Numbered from the stretch's first letter, positions 23,155-32,284 are shown. The stretch: 40,989 nucleotides of DNA from Mesorhizobium sp. B4-1-3 (GCF_006439355.1 NZ_VFTG01000035.1:1-40989), one strand, 5' to 3'. Numbers and translations: made by a program. Notes: generated by a model from the letters alone, not told the origin.

Positions 23155-23654
23155 TCCTGGCAGCCTTTCAGCACGAAGATGTCCCATGGCACTTTGGAGA
23201 AGCCGGCAGGACCATAGGCCGCCGACATTTCGAGCGACGGCCCGAGATCGGGGAAGATCAGGCTTCTCGGCGCGTCGACGCCTTCCGCCGGCAGCAGGCC
23301 GACGCCGCCCTTCTCGTCGGCGCTGTAGATGACGCCCTCCCAGACCGTGCAAGCGGCGAGCTCCTCGCCGGTGATGTCGCCTGTCGGGCATTTGTACATC
23401 AGCGAGCCATGCGGCCGCGCGGCGCTGCCTTCAGTCCACATTGCGATGCCGTCGAGCACGACATTGTTGTCGAGGATCATGCGGAAATTGTTGGTGATCG
23501 TCGCCGAGGTGCCGGCCGGGGTGAAGTCGATCTCGGCGCCACTCCGGGCCTCGCCATAGACGGCTAGCTGGATCGGGCAGGCGGCCTGGGCATTGGAACC
23601 GGCTGCTACCAGAGTAGCCATAAATCCGATCGTGGGCGACGCGATGTTAGTCAT
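23151..23654 (-). CDS. Secreted protein, unknown function
   Basis: A 167-residue protein with an N-terminal signal-like segment (IGFMATLVAAGSNAQA, cleavage near residue 25). Mature part begins CPIQLAVYGEARSG and contains four cysteines, so periplasmic disulfides are likely. I do not recognise the family. Its ATG overlaps the TAA of the DUF4241 gene by one base and its stop overlaps the SDR start by four, so it is fully embedded in the TCA operon. It is not a TCA enzyme; the periplasmic location separates it from the operon's main products. Confidence 0.72.
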   Translation of the reverse strand: MTNIASPTIGFMATLVAAGSNAQAACPIQLAVYGEARSGAEIDFTPAGTSATITNNFRMILDNNVVLDGIAMWTEGSAARPHGSLMYKCPTGDITGEELAACTVWEGVIYSADEKGGVGLLPAEGVDAPRSLIFPDLGPSLEMSAAYGPAGFSKVPWDIFVLKGCQE

Positions 23655-24361
23655 TACGTCGCCCGGTTGCTTTCTCGGCCGTCGGCGTTTTCGAGCACTT
23701 CGAAGTCGGTCATCAGGAGCTGTGGTTCGCCGGATGCGTCCAACCCCCAGAAAGACCGATACGCGCCGTCGCCATAGCCAGTGTCGAACATCGCTACATT
23801 GATCGGGTTGCCTTCAATCGGACTGTCGATACAAAACCTGTCGATAGTGCACGCGACGTCGGCGAGATAATCGTCAAGTTCCTCTTGGTCAGACACTATC
23901 GTCAGGAACGACTTGTCCATAGACGACGCAACCGCGTCATCAACGATAAATTCAAACTCATAGTGCGATGGGCGGTCCCGAGCAAAGGTGGCCAATTCCC
24001 AACGCACCGGCAAGCCAGAGTCGAAACGTAGTGCCGCTACGGCAATCTTGGCCCGCACCTGAAGCAGTATGACCGGGTAGCGCCCCGGCTTTACCTTGCG
24101 GCTAAATGGCGGCCGTCCCAGTCCGGTGATGAGCGGGTCGCAGGCAACGATTTCGCCGGTGGGCAATTCAAGCTCACCGATCGTGGTGACGGTGATCTTC
24201 CGTTCCGCCATCTCGGCAGAGCTGAGAGCGAAGACGCCGAGATTGCTGCTGATCTCGGAGGCCTCCCAATCGGCGGGCGAAGCGACCACGGGCAAGTCGG
24301 AGAAAAGCCAGACGCGTCCACGCCGAACGAATCGGCGTAAGGCATCTGACCAACCACTCAT
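23654..24361 (-). CDS. DUF4241 domain protein
   Basis: A 235-residue cytosolic protein matching DUF4241: ELPTGEIVACDPLITGLGRP, KVKPGRYPVILLQVR, and near the end FWGLDASGEPQLLMTDFEVL. No catalytic function is established for the family to my knowledge. By eye its GC content is clearly lower than that of sucB and lpdA around it, and codon use is less GC-biased, suggesting acquisition. It lies 16 bp after sucB and is coupled to the secreted-protein gene by TAATG. Confidence 0.8.
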   Translation of the reverse strand: MSGWSDALRRFVRRGRVWLFSDLPVVASPADWEASEISSNLGVFALSSAEMAERKITVTTIGELELPTGEIVACDPLITGLGRPPFSRKVKPGRYPVILLQVRAKIAVAALRFDSGLPVRWELATFARDRPSHYEFEFIVDDAVASSMDKSFLTIVSDQEELDDYLADVACTIDRFCIDSPIEGNPINVAMFDTGYGDGAYRSFWGLDASGEPQLLMTDFEVLENADGRESNRAT

Positions 24362-24377
24362 TGCGGATCGGCTCCGA

Positions 24378-25661
24378 TCACAGATCGAGCACCAGCCGCT
24401 CGGGATCCTCCAGGCTTTCCTTGACGCGCACCAGGAAGGTCACGGCTTCCTTGCCGTCGACGATACGGTGGTCGTAGCTGAGCGCCAGATACATCATCGG
24501 GCGGATGACGATCTGGCCGCCGACCACCACCGGCCGCTCCTGGATCTTATGCATGCCGAGAATGCCCGACTGCGGCGCGTTCAGGATCGGCGTCGACATC
24601 AGCGACCCGTAAACGCCGCCGTTGGAAATCGTGAACGTCCCGCCTTGCATATCCGCCACTGACAGCTTGCCGTCGCGCGCGGCGAGGCCCAGCCGGCCGA
24701 TCTCCTTCTCGATCTCGGCGATGGACATCTGGTCGGCATCGCGCACCACCGGCACCACCAGGCCCTTGTCGGTGCCGACGGCGACGCCGACATGGGCAAA
24801 ATTCTTGTAGATGATGTCGGTGCCGTCGATCTCGGCATTGACCGCCGGGATCTCCTTCAGCGCATGCGTCACCGCCTTGGTGAAGAAGCCCATGAAGCCG
24901 AGCTTCACGCCATGCTTCTTCTCGAACACGTCCTTGTATTTGGCCCTGAGCGCCATCACGGCGCTCATATCCACCTCGTTGAAGGTGGTGAGCATGGCGG
25001 CGGTCGACTGCGCTTCCTTCAAGCGGCGCGCGATGGTCTGGCGCAGCTTGGTCATGCGCACCCGCTCCTCGCGCGGCGCATCCTCGGCCGAGGACGGCGC
25101 GCGGGCGACGACCGGCGCCGCAGCCGCCTTCGGCGTCTCGGCCGGTTGCGACGGCGCCCCCCTGGCGATGGCGTCGAGCACATCGCCCTTCAGCACCTGG
25201 CCGCGCTTGCCGGAACCGGACAACTGGTCAACGGAGAGGTTGTTTTCCGCGATCAGCTTGGCCGCCGCCGGGGCCGGCGGCATGGTGCGCGGCTCGATCG
25301 GGCCAGCGTCGCCGGCCACCTTGGCTGTCTCGGCCGCAGCCTGCTTGGTTGTGGACGCGGCGTCCGGGCTGGAAGCCTGCGCCACCGCCTGCGGCTTGGT
25401 GGCCGGAGCGGCGGCCGCACCGCCGCCGGCCGAAATCGAGCCGAGCAACGCGCCGACATTGACCGTCTCGCCTTCCTTGACGGTGATCTCGGAGAGCGTC
25501 CCGGCGCCCGCGGCGGGCACTTCCACCGTCACCTTGTCGGTTTCGAGCTCGACCAGCGGCTCGTCCGCGGCGATCGCGTCGCCGACCTTCTTGAACCACT
25601 TGCCGACGGTCGCCTCGGTGACGGATTCGCCGAGAGTGGGGACGCGGATTTCGGTAGCCAT
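24378..25661 (-). CDS. sucB: 2-oxoglutarate dehydrogenase E2 (dihydrolipoyl succinyltransferase)
   Basis: A 427-residue core of the 2-oxoglutarate dehydrogenase complex, moving succinyl groups to CoA. Residues 1-76 are a lipoyl domain with the modified Lys in ELETDKVTVEVPA (Lys43). An Ala/Pro-rich linker follows, then an E1/E3-binding domain (about 110-150, AAKLIAENNLSVDQLSGSGK) and the catalytic domain ending in SYDHRIVDGKEAVTFL with the active His and Asp. ATG at 25661 opens MATEIRVPTLGES. It starts 62 bp after sucA. Confidence 0.97.
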   Translation of the reverse strand: MATEIRVPTLGESVTEATVGKWFKKVGDAIAADEPLVELETDKVTVEVPAAGAGTLSEITVKEGETVNVGALLGSISAGGGAAAAPATKPQAVAQASSPDAASTTKQAAAETAKVAGDAGPIEPRTMPPAPAAAKLIAENNLSVDQLSGSGKRGQVLKGDVLDAIARGAPSQPAETPKAAAAPVVARAPSSAEDAPREERVRMTKLRQTIARRLKEAQSTAAMLTTFNEVDMSAVMALRAKYKDVFEKKHGVKLGFMGFFTKAVTHALKEIPAVNAEIDGTDIIYKNFAHVGVAVGTDKGLVVPVVRDADQMSIAEIEKEIGRLGLAARDGKLSVADMQGGTFTISNGGVYGSLMSTPILNAPQSGILGMHKIQERPVVVGGQIVIRPMMYLALSYDHRIVDGKEAVTFLVRVKESLEDPERLVLDL

Positions 25662-25723
25662 TGTGCCTGTCCGTTGTCTTCTTGAGGTCTGTTTCGTCCG
25701 GTCTGCTTGCCCGCCCAGCGCCG

Positions 25724-28711
25724 TTATTCGCCGAGAGCGTCGTCGAGCAGCGCGGCCAGCTGGCTGAGATGCTTCGACATCAACCCCGTCGCCGGCGAGG
25801 CCGAGGCCGGCCGTCCAGTGTAGCGCACGCGCTGATGCTTGGCGTCGATATGCGCCAGCACCCATTCGAGATAGGGATCGATGAACGACCAGGCGCCCAT
25901 GTTCTTCGGCTCTTCCTGGCACCACACCATTTCGGCATTGCGGAAGCGCGACAGCTCGGTGATCAGCGCCTTGGCCGGGAACGGATAGAGCTGTTCGACG
26001 CGCAAAAGGTAAATGTCGTTGATGCCGCGCTTCTCGCGCTCCTCATAGAGGTCGTAATAAACCTTGCCCGAGCACAGCACGACGCGACGGATCTTGGAAT
26101 CCTTCACCAGCTTGATCGGCTGGTCGGCCAAGAGCTGCGCATCGTCCCACAACAGCCGGTGGAACGAGCTTTCGCCCGCCATCTCCGACAACGTCGACAC
26201 CGCGCGCTTGTGGCGCAGCAGCGACTTCGGCGTCATCAGGATGAGCGGCTTGCGGAAATCGCGCTTCAGCTGCCGGCGCAGAATATGGAAATAGTTGGCC
26301 GGCGTGGTGACGTTGGCGACCTGCATGTTGTCTTCGGCGCAGAGCTGCAGGAAGCGCTCCAGCCGCGCCGACGAGTGCTCCGGCCCCTGGCCCTCATAGC
26401 CATGCGGCAACAGGCAGACGAGGCCCGACATTCTGAGCCACTTGCGCTCTCCGGATGAGATGAACTGGTCGAACACCACCTGGGCGCCGTTGGCAAAGTC
26501 GCCGAACTGCGCTTCCCAGAGCGTCAGCGCCTTGGGCTCGGCCAGGCTGTAGCCGTATTCGAAGCCGAGCACCGCCTCTTCCGACAGCATCGAGTTGATG
26601 ACCTCGTAGCCGGCCTGCGCCGCCGAGAGGTTGTTGAGCGGGATGTAGCGGGTCTCGTCGCGCTGGTCGTAAAGCACCGAATGGCGCTGTGAGAAGGTGC
26701 CGCGCTCCGAGTCCTGGCCGGAAAGCCGGATCGGGTTGCCGTCGAGCAGTATGGCTCCGAAGGCCAGCGCCTCGGCCGTCGACCAGTCGATGCCTTCGCC
26801 CGATTCGATCGCCTGGCGGCGGTTCTCGAGGAAGCGCAGGATGGTCTTGTGCGCCTCGAAATCCTTCGGCACCTCGGTCAGCTTCTTGCCGATCTCCTTC
26901 AGCGTGCGCACCGGCACGGCGGTCTTGCCGCGCCGCTGTTCGTCCTGGTTGTCGGCGGTCCGCAGCCCGGACCAGGCGCCGTCCAGCCAGTCGGCCTTGT
27001 TCGGCTTGTAATGCTGACCGACTTCCCATTCGGCTTCCAGATGCGCGCGCCAGTCGGCCCGCATCTTGTCGACCTCGGCCTGGGTGACGTGACCTTCGGC
27101 GATCAGCCGGTCGGCATAGATCTGCACCGTCGTCTTATGGCTGCGGATGTTGCGGTACATGATCGGCTGGGTGAAGGACGGCTCGTCGCCCTCATTGTGG
27201 CCGAAGCGGCGGTAGCAGAACATGTCCACCACCACCGGCTTGTGGAATTTCATGCGGAACTCGGTCGCGACCTTGGCCGCATGCACCACCGCTTCCGGAT
27301 CGTCGCCGTTGACGTGGAAGATCGGCGCCTCGATCATCTTGGCCACATCCGACGGATAGGGCGAGGAGCGCGAGAAGCGCGGATTGGTGGTGAAACCGAT
27401 CTGGTTGTTGATGATGAAATGCAGCGTGCCGGCCACGCGATGGCCGCGCAGGCCCGACAGGCCGAGGATTTCGGCGATCACGCCTTGGCCGGCAAAGGCC
27501 GCGTCGCCGTGCAGCAGCAGCGGCATCACCTTGGCGCGCTCCGACAGCGGCACGATCTCGCCGCGCTCACGGCCAGACAACTGATCCTGCTTGGCGCGCG
27601 CCTTGCCCATCACGACCGGGTCGACGATTTCCAGATGCGAGGGATTGGCCGTCAGCGACAGGTGCACCTTGTTGCCGTCGAACTCACGGTCCGACGAGGC
27701 GCCGAGATGATACTTGACGTCGCCCGAGCCTTCGACCTCGTCGGGAGCCGCCGAGCCGCCCTTGAATTCGTGGAAGATGGCGCGGTGGGGCTTGGCCATC
27801 ACTTGGGAAAGCACGTTGAGGCGGCCGCGGTGGGCCATGCCGAGCACGATTTCCTTGAGGCCGAGCTGACCGCCGCGCTTGACGATCTGCTCCAGCGCCG
27901 GGATCAGCGACTCGCCACCATCGAGGCCGAAGCGCTTTGTGCCCTTGTATTTGACGTCAATATATTGCTCGAACCCTTCGGCCTCGATCAGCTTCGACAG
28001 GATCGCCTTCTTGCCGGTGGCGGTGAAGGTGATTTCCTTGTCGGCGCCTTCGATGCGCGCCTGGATCCAGGCCTTCTCTTCCGGGTCGGAGATATGCATG
28101 AACTCGACGCCGAGCGTCGAGCAATAGGTGCGGGTGAGGATGTCCAGCATCTGCCGGATAGTGCCGAATTCCAGCCCCAACACATTGTCGAGGAAGATCG
28201 GCCGGTCGTAATCGGCTTCGGTGAAGCCGTAATTCTCGGGCGACAGCTCGTTATAGTCCTCGAGCGGCTTGGCAATGCCGAGCGGATCGAGATTGGCGTG
28301 CAGGTGGCCGCGCATGCGGTAGGCGCGGATCATCATGATGGCACGCACGGAATCGCGCGTCGCCTGGTGCACGTCGGCGTCGGAAAGCACGGCGCCGTTG
28401 ACGACCGCCTTTTCCTTGACCTTTTTTTCGATCGTCTTTTCGACCAAGCCCCAATTGCCGTCGAGCGCCGAGACCAGCTCGCCATTGGCCGTGAGCGGCC
28501 AGGAAGGCTTCGCCCAGGAGGCGCCCTTGGCGTTCTTGCGGACGTCGCCCGCGTCGTCCTTCAGCGCCGCGAAGAAATCCTGCCACTCCGGGTCGACCGA
28601 AGCCGGATTGTCCTCATAGGCGGCATAGAGCGCGTCGATATAGTCGGCATTGCCGCCATAGAGGAACGAGGTGAGCGAGAATTGGTCGTTGGCCTGATCT
28701 TGTCTTGCCAT
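25724..28711 (-). CDS. sucA: 2-oxoglutarate dehydrogenase E1
   Basis: A 995-residue thiamine diphosphate enzyme that decarboxylates 2-oxoglutarate and succinylates the E2 lipoyl group. The E2-interaction N-terminus (SFLYGGNADYIDALYAAYED), the HRGRLNVLSQVM block, HGDAAFAGQGVIAE, and the diphosphate motif GDDPEAVVHAAK through NEGDEPSFTQP are intact, as is the C-terminal domain up to the stop. Length matches the rhizobial family. A long inverted repeat lies between it and sucD. Confidence 0.98.
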   Translation of the reverse strand: MARQDQANDQFSLTSFLYGGNADYIDALYAAYEDNPASVDPEWQDFFAALKDDAGDVRKNAKGASWAKPSWPLTANGELVSALDGNWGLVEKTIEKKVKEKAVVNGAVLSDADVHQATRDSVRAIMMIRAYRMRGHLHANLDPLGIAKPLEDYNELSPENYGFTEADYDRPIFLDNVLGLEFGTIRQMLDILTRTYCSTLGVEFMHISDPEEKAWIQARIEGADKEITFTATGKKAILSKLIEAEGFEQYIDVKYKGTKRFGLDGGESLIPALEQIVKRGGQLGLKEIVLGMAHRGRLNVLSQVMAKPHRAIFHEFKGGSAAPDEVEGSGDVKYHLGASSDREFDGNKVHLSLTANPSHLEIVDPVVMGKARAKQDQLSGRERGEIVPLSERAKVMPLLLHGDAAFAGQGVIAEILGLSGLRGHRVAGTLHFIINNQIGFTTNPRFSRSSPYPSDVAKMIEAPIFHVNGDDPEAVVHAAKVATEFRMKFHKPVVVDMFCYRRFGHNEGDEPSFTQPIMYRNIRSHKTTVQIYADRLIAEGHVTQAEVDKMRADWRAHLEAEWEVGQHYKPNKADWLDGAWSGLRTADNQDEQRRGKTAVPVRTLKEIGKKLTEVPKDFEAHKTILRFLENRRQAIESGEGIDWSTAEALAFGAILLDGNPIRLSGQDSERGTFSQRHSVLYDQRDETRYIPLNNLSAAQAGYEVINSMLSEEAVLGFEYGYSLAEPKALTLWEAQFGDFANGAQVVFDQFISSGERKWLRMSGLVCLLPHGYEGQGPEHSSARLERFLQLCAEDNMQVANVTTPANYFHILRRQLKRDFRKPLILMTPKSLLRHKRAVSTLSEMAGESSFHRLLWDDAQLLADQPIKLVKDSKIRRVVLCSGKVYYDLYEEREKRGINDIYLLRVEQLYPFPAKALITELSRFRNAEMVWCQEEPKNMGAWSFIDPYLEWVLAHIDAKHQRVRYTGRPASASPATGLMSKHLSQLAALLDDALGE

Positions 28712-28751
28712 TTTCGTCTGCGGAGCCTGGCTCCGTCTCCTTTTAGGGAAT

Positions 28752-28848
28752 AGTGAGTAGGCAGTAGTGAGTAGAAAGATGAAAATCCCCGCTCAGCTGC
28801 TGCTCGCCCGTTCATCCCTTTTTCACTACTGACTACTGCCTACTCACT
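28752..28848. repeat. Long inverted repeat between sucD and sucA
   Basis: AGTGAGTAGGCAGTAGTGAG (28752-28771, arm continues to 28774) pairs with 28826-28848 at 22 of 23 positions, leaving a loop of about 51 bases. Each arm itself is built of repeated AGTGAGTAG/AGTAGTGAG units. The right arm ends 6 bp past the sucD stop. Confidence 0.85.
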
Positions 28849-28854
28849 ACTGCC

Positions 28855-29757
28855 TTAACCCTTGATCGCCTCGACCAGCGTCGTGCCGAGCCGTGCAGGC
28901 GAGGGCGAGACCTTGATGCCGGCCGATTCCATCGCCGCGATCTTGTCTTCCGCGCCGCCCTTGCCGCCCGAGATCACCGCGCCCGCATGGCCCATGGTGC
29001 GGCCGGCCGGCGCGGTGCGCCCGGCGATGAAGCCCGCCATCGGTTTCTTGCGGCCGCGCTTGGCTTCGTCCTTGAGGAACTGCGCGGCGTCTTCCTCGGC
29101 CGAGCCGCCGATCTCGCCGATCATGATGATCGACTTGGTCTCGTCGTCGGCGAGAAACATCTCCAGCACATCGATGAATTCGGTGCCCTTGACCGGGTCG
29201 CCGCCGATGCCGACCGCCGTGGTCTGGCCGAGGCCGACATTGGTGGTCTGGAAGACTGCCTCATAGGTAAGCGTTCCCGAGCGCGAAACAACGCCCACCG
29301 AGCCCTTGCGGAAGATGTTGCCGGGCATGATGCCGATCTTGCACTCGTCGGGCGTCAGCACGCCCGGGCAGTTGGGGCCGATCAGCCGCGAGGTCGAGCG
29401 GTCGAGCCGCGCCTTGACCTTGACCATGTCCATCACCGGGATGCCTTCGGTGATGCAGACGATCAGCGGGATCTCGGCCTCGATCGCCTCGATGATGGCC
29501 TCGCCCGCGCCTGCCGGCGGCACATAGATGACCGAGGCGTTGGCGCCGGTCCTTGCCTTGCCCTCGGCCACGGTGGCGAAGATCGGCAGGGTCTCGCCCT
29601 TGGCGCTGGCCCAGGTCTCGCCGCCCTTCTTCGGGTGGATGCCGCCCACCATCTTGGTGCCGTGATAGGCCAGCGCCTGCTCGGTGTGGAATGTGCCGGT
29701 CTTGCCGGTCAGACCCTGCACCAGCACCTTGGTATTCTTGTCGACGAGAATGGACAT
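28855..29757 (-). CDS. sucD: Succinyl-CoA synthetase alpha subunit
   Basis: A 300-residue subunit that binds CoA and carries the phosphohistidine. The CoA-binding VQGLTGKTGTFHTEQAL, the RLIGPNCPGVL segment and the phosphorylated histidine loop TMGHAGAVISGGKGGAEDK are present. It works with SucC (31054-32247), but here the two genes are parted by three genes unrelated to the TCA cycle. Confidence 0.97.
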   Translation of the reverse strand: MSILVDKNTKVLVQGLTGKTGTFHTEQALAYHGTKMVGGIHPKKGGETWASAKGETLPIFATVAEGKARTGANASVIYVPPAGAGEAIIEAIEAEIPLIVCITEGIPVMDMVKVKARLDRSTSRLIGPNCPGVLTPDECKIGIMPGNIFRKGSVGVVSRSGTLTYEAVFQTTNVGLGQTTAVGIGGDPVKGTEFIDVLEMFLADDETKSIIMIGEIGGSAEEDAAQFLKDEAKRGRKKPMAGFIAGRTAPAGRTMGHAGAVISGGKGGAEDKIAAMESAGIKVSPSPARLGTTLVEAIKG

Positions 29758-29769
29758 CGCGGCCCTTTT

Positions 29770-30267
29770 CTAAAAACCGTTGATCGAGGAAGGCGAAACG
29801 CGCCGGTAGAGCCCGCTCACCATGTCTTGCCAAGCATTGCTGCTCGTGGGCTTGAACTGAAGTTTCATGCGATAGGTATCGATGTCGTCAAAATTGTAGG
29901 TCACGCGAGCCGAGCCGCGCGGCGACGACCGTTCCAGCGCCAGTTCGCCGCCGTTCCACGTGCCCATGGCCGGTGACATCGGCACGAACCCCATCGAGTC
30001 GAACTGATGCATGGTGACGAGGCCGTTCTGCTGGTCGAAGCCGAACACATTGTGCGCGCCGAATGAAACCGTGCCGTCGCGACGCTGGCGATAGCGCTGC
30101 ACCACGAACAAGCCGCCGAACTGCGCCTCCGCCAGCACTTCCGCAGTCGCCGTGCCGGCATCGGTCCATTGCGTCGCCGCGACCTCTTCCTCGCCGCGCC
30201 ATGCGCCTGCCAGCGCCTGCAGGCGTTGGTGAGCATCCGAGAGGGAAGAGAAGGGCGACGCGTTCAT
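29770..30267 (-). CDS. DUF1579 family protein
   Basis: A 165-residue protein similar to DUF1579. That family often begins with a block like LAGAWRGEEEVAAT and has a central FGGLFVVQRYRQRRDG and HQFDSMGFVP; members are probably small beta-barrel proteins. No catalytic role is known. It lies between the cupin gene (3 bp gap) and sucD (12 bp gap) and should be on the suc transcript. Confidence 0.75.
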   Translation of the reverse strand: MNASPFSSLSDAHQRLQALAGAWRGEEEVAATQWTDAGTATAEVLAEAQFGGLFVVQRYRQRRDGTVSFGAHNVFGFDQQNGLVTMHQFDSMGFVPMSPAMGTWNGGELALERSSPRGSARVTYNFDDIDTYRMKLQFKPTSSNAWQDMVSGLYRRVSPSSINGF

Positions 30268-30270
30268 GGC

Positions 30271-30660
30271 TCAGAGCCGCTTCAGGTCGGTAACGGTGAG
30301 GTCGCTCCGGGCATTGCCGGTATTGAGCGTCGTCGCCGGCTCGAACATCAGCACCACCGGTTCCGGGCTCAGCGAGCGCGGCCGGTGCTCGACGCCGCGC
30401 GGCACGACGATGAAGTCGCCCTCGCCGAGCTCGACCGGCCCGTCGCGGAAATCGATGGCGATCCGGCCGAGCAACACCAGGAAGGCCTCGTCCTCATTGT
30501 CATGCGCATGCCAGTCAAAGATCTCGCCGAACTTGGCGACCTTGGCCTGGGCATCGTTGACGTCGCCGGCGACATGCGGATCGAAGACCTTGGTGATCGT
30601 CCGATCCGCCGCCTCAAGCAGGTTTATCTTGCGCGGAGGCATCCGCTCATTCCTTTTCAT
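30271..30660 (-). CDS. Cupin domain protein
   Basis: A 129-residue single-domain cupin. The two conserved motifs are visible: FDWHAHDNEDEAFLVLLG (G-x5-H-x-H-x3-4-E type, metal-binding) and GDFIVVPRGVEHRPRS (second histidine). Substrate unknown. Its ATG at 30660 overlaps the stop of the upstream 126-residue gene by 4 bases (ATGA); an internal ATG at MPPRKINLLE is an alternative start. It is part of a three-gene insert between sucC and sucD. Confidence 0.82.
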   Translation of the reverse strand: MKRNERMPPRKINLLEAADRTITKVFDPHVAGDVNDAQAKVAKFGEIFDWHAHDNEDEAFLVLLGRIAIDFRDGPVELGEGDFIVVPRGVEHRPRSLSPEPVVLMFEPATTLNTGNARSDLTVTDLKRL

Positions 30661-31037
30661 CTGGCGTCCGCGAGGCGCTGGTCGCCAATCTCATCTCTCA
30701 GATAATGGTGAGGCATAAGGCCAAGAACGTTCTCTTTGCCGTACATCCAACCTCTCATTTTCATCGAAGGTTTGAACGGACTCTTCCCGCTTCCAACGAC
30801 AACGTACCACTCGCGCCCAACCTCGTCTGATGCCCGGTACAGCCAGAAATGCCGCCCATCTTCCGTTTGCTCAGAGACCGCGCCGTGCACTTTGTAGTGC
30901 ATCGGCTTCTCGTCCAACTTCCAACGATCGTGGCACCAACAAAGATACTGCTCGATTTCATCGATCGAATACGGACACGCGGCCGACTGATCAAGGCTTT
31001 GAACTTCTTCCTCCCAATGGACTGGGAAGCTACTCAC
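30657..31037 (-). CDS. Small protein of unknown function, low GC
   Basis: A 126-residue protein rich in Trp, Tyr, His and charged residues (EIEQYLCWCHDRWKLDEKP, RHFWLYRASDEVGREWYVVV). I do not recognise the family. It uses a GTG start at 31037 with GAGGAG upstream, 16 bp after sucC. By eye its GC content is near 50 percent, well below the 60-65 percent of sucC and sucD, so it was probably acquired. No membrane or signal segment. Confidence 0.65.
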   Translation of the reverse strand: MSSFPVHWEEEVQSLDQSAACPYSIDEIEQYLCWCHDRWKLDEKPMHYKVHGAVSEQTEDGRHFWLYRASDEVGREWYVVVGSGKSPFKPSMKMRGWMYGKENVLGLMPHHYLRDEIGDQRLADAR

Positions 31038-31053
31038 GCAGCGCTCTCCTCGG

Positions 31054-32247
31054 TTAGCCCTTCACCGCCGCCACGATCTTCTTGGCCGCATCGTCGAGAT
31101 CGTCGGCCGAGACGACGTTCAAGCCGCTGTCGTTGATGATCTTCTTGCCGAGCTCGGCATTGGTGCCTTCCAGCCGCACAACCAGCGGCACTTTCAGGCC
31201 TACTTCCTTGACCGCGGCGATCACGCCTTCGGCGATGACGTCGCATTTCATGATGCCGCCGAAGATGTTGATCAGGATGCCTTCGACCGCCGGATCCTTG
31301 GTGATGATCTTGAACGCCGCCGTGACCTTTTCCTTGGAGGCGCCGCCGCCGACGTCGAGGAAATTAGCCGGCTCGGCACCATAGAGCTTGATGATGTCCA
31401 TCGTCGCCATGGCAAGGCCGGCGCCGTTGACCATGCAGCCGATATTGCCGTCGAGCGCGACATAGGCGAGGTCGTATTTCGACGCCTCGATCTCCTTCTC
31501 GTCCTCTTCGGTGGTGTCGCGCAATTCCATCACGTCCGGATGGCGGAAGAGCGCATTGTTGTCGAACGACACCTTTGCATCGAGCACGCGCAGATGCCCG
31601 TCCTTCATGACGATCAGCGGGTTGACCTCGAGCAGGCTCATGTCCTTCTCGACAAAGGCCTTGTAGAGCGTCGGGAAGAGCGAGGCGCCGTCCTTCGCCG
31701 CATCGCCGTCGAGCTTCAGCGCGGCGTTGAGCGTCTTCACGTCGTCCGCCGTCACGCCCTTTTCCGGGTCGATGGCGACCGTGACGATCTTTTCGGGCGT
31801 GTCATGCGCGACCGTCTCGATGTCCATGCCGCCCTCGGTGGAGACGACGAAGGCGATGCGGCCAACCGAACGGTCGACCAGGATCGACAGATAGAGCTCG
31901 CGGGCGATGTCGGCGCCGTCCTCGATATAGAGGCGGTTGACCTGCTTGCCGGCAGGCCCCGTCTGCTTGGTGACCAGCGTGTGGCCGAGCATCTCGTTGG
32001 CGTTGGCGACAACTTCCGCCGCCGATTTCGCCAGCCGCACGCCGCCCTTGGCGTCGGGACCGAGCTCCTTGAACTTGCCCTTGCCGCGGCCGCCGGCATG
32101 GATCTGGCTCTTCACGACATAGAGCGGACCGGGCAGCGCCTTGGCGGCGGCCTCGGCCTCGCTCGCCTTGAACACCGGAACGCCGCTTGCGACCGGCGCG
32201 CCGAACGTCTTCAGCAGCGCCTTGGCCTGATACTCATGGATGTTCAT
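31054..32247 (-). CDS. sucC: Succinyl-CoA synthetase beta subunit
   Basis: A 397-residue ATP-grasp subunit that gives the nucleotide and succinate sites. N-terminus MNIHEYQAKALLKTFG, IHAGGRGKGKFKELGPDAKGG, the metal-binding LEVNPLIVMKDG and the C-terminal INIFGGIMKCDVIAEG and RLEGTNAELGKKII blocks are standard. 37 bp separate it from mdh, so mdh-sucC is likely one transcript. Confidence 0.97.
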   Translation of the reverse strand: MNIHEYQAKALLKTFGAPVASGVPVFKASEAEAAAKALPGPLYVVKSQIHAGGRGKGKFKELGPDAKGGVRLAKSAAEVVANANEMLGHTLVTKQTGPAGKQVNRLYIEDGADIARELYLSILVDRSVGRIAFVVSTEGGMDIETVAHDTPEKIVTVAIDPEKGVTADDVKTLNAALKLDGDAAKDGASLFPTLYKAFVEKDMSLLEVNPLIVMKDGHLRVLDAKVSFDNNALFRHPDVMELRDTTEEDEKEIEASKYDLAYVALDGNIGCMVNGAGLAMATMDIIKLYGAEPANFLDVGGGASKEKVTAAFKIITKDPAVEGILINIFGGIMKCDVIAEGVIAAVKEVGLKVPLVVRLEGTNAELGKKIINDSGLNVVSADDLDDAAKKIVAAVKG

Positions 32248-32284
32248 GCGCTTGGTCTCCGGGGAGGGTTACTTACCGGCGAGA

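Noticed and set aside
23654..24361. Calling the DUF4241 and secreted-protein pair a toxin-immunity or defence system
   Set aside because: No toxin fold or defence motif is visible; position and composition alone do not support it.
26849..28753. A 634-codon frame antisense to sucA
   Set aside because: Same pattern of antisense shadow; no family match and no ribosome site.
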